Shown here: positions 15,116 through 19,104 of the stretch, one piece after another
How positions within the stretch are numbered: the first letter of the stretch is position 1
Layout of the letters: each line of letters begins with the position of its first letter
Assembly (NCBI GenBank): GCA_003139735.1
Contig: PLGA01000579.1
Span: 78,125-97,228 of the forward strand
Direction of reading: 5' to 3'
Length of the DNA: 19,104 nucleotides
From: Bryobacterales bacterium
GTDB lineage: Bacteria; Acidobacteriota; Terriglobia; Bryobacterales; Bryobacteraceae
Position numbers and translations under genes: made by a program
Notes under the pieces: generated by a model
Seen by the model: only the letters and a program-made list of their open reading frames with translations
What the model was told of the DNA's origin: nothing
Database searches by the model: none

Positions 15116-16699
15116 TTACCGCCGGGCGCCAAAGAAACCTGGCGCATTGCGAGTGAAGCGGTCCGCGATCAGCAGACGCCCAGATTGATCGAGCAGGAAC
15201 GTCCAGACGCCGGCTGTGGCAGTGATAACTGAAACCGCCCCGGCGATTACCACGCGGAGCGGCAGAAATACAATTGGCAGGCGATGTACTGCCGCGCTCA
15301 TAGCCAAGGTAAGCGCGGTCACGAAGGCAAGGGTAAACCAAACGCGGGTCGCGAACTGGCGATACGGTGTACCGGTCAACGTGCAGGCATCCGCAATCAC
15401 GAAGTGGTAGCAGAATAGAGCTTCGCCTGCGAACAGGCCCATGGGCACAGCAACCAGTGCGAGGCGCGGCAGGAACACCGCGACGAACACGACTCCTCCT
15501 ACCCCGGCAAGCAACTGACACCACGCCAGCTTGCGGTGCCGGTTCGTCGCCCCAGCCAGCATGGAACTCGCTATCCACGGCGCCTGGCACAGTACATAAA
15601 GGAGAAACGTCCTCAGCAACCAGGGCTGTACCGATAAGTGGCCGCGAGTCCAAAGCCCGATAAAGCCCTGTCCCTCGAACCATAGGGTGCCCACGAACGT
15701 GATCGAGATCGCCATGTAGGCTGCGACCAAGAGAGTATGGGCCGTTCGGAGTGCGGCCTTGTCTCCAACTGCGTCGAGCCTGGTCAATTCCGGCCATAGC
15801 GCCCAGCACAGGATTGTCGGAACCTGGCCTGCGGCGTTCGCGAGGGTACGTGTCGTAACCAGCAACGCGACGGCCGCGCCGCCCAGCAGGTGGGCGACAA
15901 GAATCACTGGGCCGTTCAAGGTGATCACCATTGCGACCATTATCAAGGCAAACAACAGACTCGGCTTGATGAGGGCTGTTACGCCACGCAAACTGGCAGC
16001 CCGCAGTCGCGGCAGCAGGTCGCCGTGAGAGCGTCGGACCAGGAACCAAGCCAGCAGGGCGCATAGCAATAAAGGGGACCACGTCCACGCCGCAAGCGCT
16101 GCCACGCCACCACCTAGGCAGAGCACAGTTGCGGTGGCTCCTATGACCCCCAACATCTGCAGGTTGACAATCCACTGGGAAGCTGACAGGTTTCCCGTTG
16201 TGCGAAAGATGTTCCAGATCTGCCCAGCCGGCATTGTCCACATGATTCGACCGGCCAGAAGGCACATGACGAACGTCGCAGCCGCACGGGGGATGTGGAC
16301 CACTCCGAGCCATCGTGTAACAGGTAGGAGAAGGCAAAGTGCAACTGCAAGGGCGGTCACCGCGCTCGCCATTCCGATGTAGAAGAGGAGAGCTGACGCC
16401 TGAATCTCCTGGTACTGTTCCCGCTCACTGCGCTGGTAGGCCTTTATGAGAGCGTTCCCGGACGCTCTGTTCATCCCCATATCGGCAGTTGAGAAATAGG
16501 CGACCGCAGCCGACAGGGCTATCCACTCACCGTACACCTCCGTCGACCAATAAGAGAGAAACAATGGGACCAACAGAAGGTTGCCCGCGGTGTTCACGAT
16601 CTGAGTGAATCCCAGAGCAGCCGCATTTTTGTACAGGCGTTGCCAAATATGCGATGGCCGTTGCCCGATGGCCGCCTCTGTCGGTACGGGTGATAGCAC
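15116..16699 (-). CDS. Wzx-like polysaccharide flippase (MOP superfamily)
   Basis: A multi-pass integral membrane protein, about 527 residues from the GTG at 16699. The N-terminal region has the usual look of Wzx/RfbX flippases: an amphipathic LYKNAAALGFTQIV start, then VPLFLSYWS, VYGEWIALSA and YFSTADMGMNRASGNAL. About 12-14 hydrophobic segments follow, with short basic loops. It would move undecaprenyl-diphosphate-linked repeat units across the inner membrane for a Wzy-type polymerase. The frame is open to a TTG at 16750, inside the FkbM gene; neither start has a strong Shine-Dalgarno sequence. I prefer the GTG just past the FkbM stop, but the start is uncertain. A long open frame in the same region, continuous with the next methyltransferase, is a shadow. 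Confidence 0.87.
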   Translation of the reverse strand: MLSPVPTEAAIGQRPSHIWQRLYKNAAALGFTQIVNTAGNLLLVPLFLSYWSTEVYGEWIALSAAVAYFSTADMGMNRASGNALIKAYQRSEREQYQEIQASALLFYIGMASAVTALAVALCLLLPVTRWLGVVHIPRAAATFVMCLLAGRIMWTMPAGQIWNIFRTTGNLSASQWIVNLQMLGVIGATATVLCLGGGVAALAAWTWSPLLLCALLAWFLVRRSHGDLLPRLRAASLRGVTALIKPSLLFALIMVAMVITLNGPVILVAHLLGGAAVALLVTTRTLANAAGQVPTILCWALWPELTRLDAVGDKAALRTAHTLLVAAYMAISITFVGTLWFEGQGFIGLWTRGHLSVQPWLLRTFLLYVLCQAPWIASSMLAGATNRHRKLAWCQLLAGVGGVVFVAVFLPRLALVAVPMGLFAGEALFCYHFVIADACTLTGTPYRQFATRVWFTLAFVTALTLAMSAAVHRLPIVFLPLRVVIAGAVSVITATAGVWTFLLDQSGRLLIADRFTRNAPGFFGARR

Positions 16700-16710
16700 A
16701 AAGAACCCAG

Positions 16711-17625
16711 TCAGCTCGTTTCGCCCGGGCCAAAGGCGCGGACCTCGCAAAAACGGCCTGGTGGCACAGCAAGGTAATCATTGGTTAGATGGCCGTCTTC
16801 GTTCGGCGCGTCGATTAGATGCAGTTGGGCATCGTGGCTGAGCCTGAAGATGGAGTAATTTCCTGGTCTTAATGTTTCAACCAATTGCATCAGTGTATAT
16901 GCGCCAAACGCGGCAGCGTTTGTTGGGACGTACTCGAACAAAATAAAAGGCGGCCGGGTATTAGACAAGGTCTGTACTGCGCCACGAAAGGCCATCAACT
17001 CGGCTCCTTCTACATCAATCTTGATGAAATCTGGATGACCGAACCGGGCAGCGAGATCGTCGATAGTAACGACTTCGACTTCTCCCGCGCTGGAGTACTG
17101 CACCTGGGAGAAGTCGAGCAACTTGGCCTCACAGGGATGTGCGTATCCACTCGCCGCCCCGATCGCGCAAGGCACGACCTCTATACTTGGCCGGGAATCC
17201 ACGTTCTTGCGAAGGAGCCGAAGCGCGCGCGGCATTGGTTCAACTGCGACGATCACCCCACGACCTTGGGTCAAGCGATGCATTAGACACGAATACCAAC
17301 CAATATTCGCGCCAATGTCGAACACTATCGTATCCGGCTTTACGAGAGCCGAAACGATCCTGTCTTCCCCTACTTGATGCGGATAACAACCGTACTTCAA
17401 AAGAACACTGCAGACGGATTCCCTCAGGTCTAGGCACATCGGCCCGCACATATCTATGTCGATCGTGACGTCCTGTAAGCGAGGCCAGCAACGCGCAGCG
17501 AGTGGTACCAACCTGCCCCACCCCCGTCGAGGCGCCCTGGCAAACGCACAGGCAAACCGAGCTGGAAGGGGCAAGGTCTTGGGCAGCCGGGGTGGTTGGC
17601 CTTTCAGCGCGAAAGCCCGCTTCAT
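16711..17625 (-). CDS. FkbM-family SAM-dependent methyltransferase
   Basis: A 304-residue protein with the FkbM-type methyltransferase core. The SAM-binding motif I is FDIGANIGWYS (about residues 102-112), an acidic loop follows at VAVEPMPRAL, and IKIDVEGAEL (201-210) is the family hallmark. The first 90 residues are an arginine- and proline-rich extension with no clear membrane segment. FkbM enzymes O-methylate small molecules and sugars, and members are common in exopolysaccharide loci, where they probably methylate a sugar hydroxyl. The start is the ATG at 17625, with GGAG nine bases upstream; the aminotransferase stop is 63 nt before it. The next gene begins around this gene's stop codon. 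The acceptor is unknown. Confidence 0.88.
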   Translation of the reverse strand: MKRAFALKGQPPRLPKTLPLPARFACAFARAPRRGWGRLVPLAARCWPRLQDVTIDIDMCGPMCLDLRESVCSVLLKYGCYPHQVGEDRIVSALVKPDTIVFDIGANIGWYSCLMHRLTQGRGVIVAVEPMPRALRLLRKNVDSRPSIEVVPCAIGAASGYAHPCEAKLLDFSQVQYSSAGEVEVVTIDDLAARFGHPDFIKIDVEGAELMAFRGAVQTLSNTRPPFILFEYVPTNAAAFGAYTLMQLVETLRPGNYSIFRLSHDAQLHLIDAPNEDGHLTNDYLAVPPGRFCEVRAFGPGETS

Positions 17626-17688
17626 CTCACCAAGCTCCGAACAGAAGCCGAATGCCGAATGCGAGTCGTGCTGGGTGTTCCGATTGCA

Positions 17689-18813
17689 TCAGCCTTCTTC
17701 TCTCAGTTGCAACTGGCCGCGGCCCGCCAGCGTCGCGCGGATCACGCTCTGCTGTTCTTCGGCGCCGAGTTCCGGATAAATTGGGAGGGCCAAAACCTCC
17801 GCCGTCGCGCGCTCGGCTTCCGCCAGCGTACCGGCCTTGTACCCCAGGTGCGCGAAGCATGGCTGCAAAGGCAAGCACAGCGGGTAGTAGATTTCACACC
17901 CGATGTCCTGCCGGCGAAGCTCTTCGGCCAACTTGTCGCGCTCGGGCGTCCGAATCACATATTGGTTGTAGATGCTGACGCACTCGGGCATGACGAAGGG
18001 GGCCCGGATATCCGTCCCCGCGAAGGCCCTGTCGTAGACTGCCGCGTTCCGCCGCCGCCGTTCCGACCAACTATCCAGGTGCGGCAGTTTGACCAGCAGG
18101 ATAGCCGCTTGAATCGGGTCCAGCCGGAAATTTCCGCCGATGTAGACGTGGTGGTACTTCGACTCCGATCCGTGATTTCGCAGCGCCATCATGCGCTCGT
18201 ACAGCGCCGCGTCGTTCGTGACCACCATGCCGCCGTCGCCGGCCGCGCCGAGGTTCTTGCTGGGGTAGAAGCTGAAACAGCCGGCCGCCCCGATGCTCCC
18301 GGCCTTGCGTCCTTTGTAGGTCGCGGTGATGGACTGGGCGGCGTCTTCGATCACGGCGAGCCCGTGACGGTTCGCAATCCGCATGATCGGGTCCATATCG
18401 CACATTTGGCCGAAAAGGTGCACCGGAACAATCGCCTTGGTGCGGGGAGTGATGGCCCTCTCGATCAGTTCCGGGTCGATGTTGAACGTGCGGGGATCGA
18501 TGTCGACGAATACCGGCGTGGCCCCCGTGCGGGCGATGGAGCCAGCCGTGGCGAAGAAGGTAAACGGGGTGGTGATGGCTTCGTCGCCAGGTCCCAGACC
18601 GAGCGCCATCATGCTGCACAGAAGCGCGTCGGTGCCGCTCGAAACCCCGACTGCGTACTTGCAGCCGCTGATCGCGGCGATCTCCCGCTCGAGCTCGGCG
18701 ACCTTGGGCCCGCCGATGCAGACCTGGGAATCGAGCGTTTCCGCGACCGCGGCTAGCACCTGCGCGCGGATAGCGGCATGCTGCGCCTTAAGGTCCAGGA
18801 GCGGTACCTTCAT
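17689..18813 (-). CDS. DegT/DnrJ/EryC1/StrS-family PLP sugar aminotransferase (WbpE/VioA/FdtB-like)
   Basis: A 374-residue fold-type I PLP enzyme of normal family length. It would transfer an amino group from glutamate to a 3-keto or 4-keto nucleotide sugar in the cytoplasm. Visible landmarks are the N-terminal VPLLDLKAQHAAI, the phosphate-binding SSGTDAL near residues 58-64, Asp157 and Gln160 in IEDAAQS, the Schiff-base Lys186 in SFYPSKNLGA followed by GDGG, and NFRLDPIQAAIL. Much of the sequence resembles WbpE/WlbC enzymes acting on UDP-3-keto-GlcNAcA, for example the VDIDPRTFNIDP stretch. FdtB- and VioA-like enzymes are close relatives, so the exact sugar cannot be fixed. It is the first gene of the polysaccharide set, with a good ribosome binding site. 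It implies an amino sugar that could receive the acyl group made by the genes at 22-2735. No dehydratase or dehydrogenase partner is in the window. Confidence 0.92.
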   Translation of the reverse strand: MKVPLLDLKAQHAAIRAQVLAAVAETLDSQVCIGGPKVAELEREIAAISGCKYAVGVSSGTDALLCSMMALGLGPGDEAITTPFTFFATAGSIARTGATPVFVDIDPRTFNIDPELIERAITPRTKAIVPVHLFGQMCDMDPIMRIANRHGLAVIEDAAQSITATYKGRKAGSIGAAGCFSFYPSKNLGAAGDGGMVVTNDAALYERMMALRNHGSESKYHHVYIGGNFRLDPIQAAILLVKLPHLDSWSERRRRNAAVYDRAFAGTDIRAPFVMPECVSIYNQYVIRTPERDKLAEELRRQDIGCEIYYPLCLPLQPCFAHLGYKAGTLAEAERATAEVLALPIYPELGAEEQQSVIRATLAGRGQLQLREEG

Positions 18814-18817
18814 CGGA

Positions 18818-18823
18818 TTCCTT
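18818..18823 (-). promoter_or_regulatory. Ribosome binding site of the aminotransferase
   Basis: AAGGAA on the minus strand lies four bases before the ATG at 18813, which supports that start. No convincing -10/-35 promoter was seen between the inverted repeat and this site. Confidence 0.6.
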
Positions 18824-18831
18824 GATGAATG

Positions 18832-18916
18832 GCCGCGGAGGAACGCGGATGAACGCGGATTGAAAACTCAACCCTTTTATGTGTTGAATCCGCGTTCATC
18901 TGCGTTCATCCGCGGC
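18832..18916. repeat. Imperfect 30-bp inverted repeat at the GxxExxY 3' end
   Basis: The left arm (18832-18861) and right arm (18887-18916) are reverse complements at 28 of 30 positions, separated by a 25-nt loop. The left arm contains a perfect tandem 10-mer, GAACGCGGAT, at 18841-18850 and 18851-18860; the right arm carries the same motif with one change. The right arm encodes the last residues and stop codon of the GxxExxY gene. The RNA would form a strong hairpin between that gene and the aminotransferase start at 18813. There is no T-run after either arm, so it is not a classic intrinsic terminator. It could be a dispersed repeat of the REP type, or a processing or attenuation hairpin. 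Confidence 0.8.
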
Positions 18917-19104
18917 TAAGAAGTCTTTTTCGGCGTCCGGCTGAAACTTATGGACGATACGCTTCCACTCGACTTTGGGCTTTTGGAAATTGACTAAGAG
19001 ACAAACCGTCCGGCCGGAGGCTCGCAGGTAGTTAAGACATTGCGCGGTGTGCTCGTTGGCAAGGCGCTCCACACACTTAAGCTCCAAGAGCAGCACGTCT
19101 TCGA
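18896..19104 (-). CDS. GxxExxY family protein, 3' part (cut by window edge)
   Basis: Only the C-terminal 68 residues are present; the frame is open through the window edge, so the GTG at 19096 is an internal codon and not the start. The visible part begins with Glu-Asp-Val followed by LLLELKCVERL, then an NYLRASG segment and the aromatic VNFQKPKVEWKRIVHKF end. This is the conserved C-terminal half of GxxExxY proteins, which are small and related to PD-(D/E)XK nucleases. The E-L-K triplet matches the ExK half of that catalytic motif. The cellular role of the family is not established. The last codons (LAADERR and the TGA stop) lie inside the right arm of the inverted repeat at 18832-18916. It runs in the same direction as the polysaccharide genes but shows no functional link to them. 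Confidence 0.8.
   Translation of the reverse strand, partial: EDVLLLELKCVERLANEHTAQCLNYLRASGRTVCLLVNFQKPKVEWKRIVHKFQPDAEKDFLAADERR

Noticed and set aside
15078..16337. 420-codon upstream extension of the methyltransferase reading frame, overlapping the flippase gene
   Set aside because: Rich in Arg, Pro, Gly and Ser with no domain, lies out of frame across a clear flippase, and the methyltransferase has its own ATG and ribosome binding site at 15077.
17596..18756. Plus-strand open frame of 386 codons antisense to the aminotransferase
   Set aside because: The opposite strand encodes a full DegT enzyme with all motifs. Long antisense frames are expected in GC-rich genes, and this one has no recognisable domain.
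18832..18916. Inverted repeat as a rho-independent terminator
   Set aside because: A strong stem is present but there is no T-run after it on either strand and the 25-nt loop is long.

Overview
The window is a dense, GC-rich (roughly 60 % by eye) surface-polysaccharide locus. All 16 recognisable genes lie on the minus strand, so transcription runs from high to low coordinates. Gene style, the GxxExxY gene with its attached repeat, and the mixed enzyme set suggest a soil Acidobacteriota (Solibacter/Bryobacter-like) or similar bacterium. No rRNA or marker gene confirms this, so the taxonomy is low confidence. I saw no tRNA, rRNA, CRISPR array, transposase, riboswitch or convincing rho-independent terminator, and no gene-free stretch longer than about 150 bases.

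Layout in transcription order. (1) 19104-18814: the 3' end of a GxxExxY-family gene, whose last codons lie in a 30-bp imperfect inverted repeat. (2) 18813-13300: a DegT-type sugar aminotransferase, an FkbM methyltransferase, a Wzx-like flippase, a class I SAM methyltransferase and a CgeB-like glycosyltransferase. (3) 13236-10100: two large multi-pass membrane proteins, one GT-C-like and one Wzy-like, with the locus's longest intergenic gap (146 nt) between them and AT-rich stretches in the second. (4) 10062-4329: a tight run of a GT4 transferase, a GT11 fucosyltransferase-like protein, two paralogous GT2 transferases, a second GT4 transferase and a PglC-type phosphoglycosyl transferase. Several genes here overlap as ATGA. 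(5) 4310-22: a GNAT-like acyltransferase, a PIG-L deacetylase, an acyl carrier protein, a FabG-like SDR, a PglD/NeuD-like acyltransferase and a FabH-like ketoacyl-ACP synthase III. A further gene may start at base 8.

How the genes fit together (inference). The PglC-like enzyme loads the first sugar phosphate on undecaprenyl phosphate. Five soluble or peripheral glycosyltransferases, and perhaps the CgeB-like protein, extend the repeat unit. The flippase exports it and the Wzy-like protein polymerises it. The aminotransferase points to an amino-dideoxy or amino-uronic sugar. The most interesting part is section 5. A dedicated KAS III, carrier protein and ketoreductase next to a left-handed beta-helix acyltransferase could make a short hydroxyacyl group, such as 3-hydroxybutyryl, and attach it to the amino sugar. 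The PIG-L and GNAT pair could expose and re-acylate an amine. Genes for nucleotide-sugar precursors (GDP-fucose, the 4,6-dehydratase or 6-dehydrogenase) and for outer-membrane export are not in the window.
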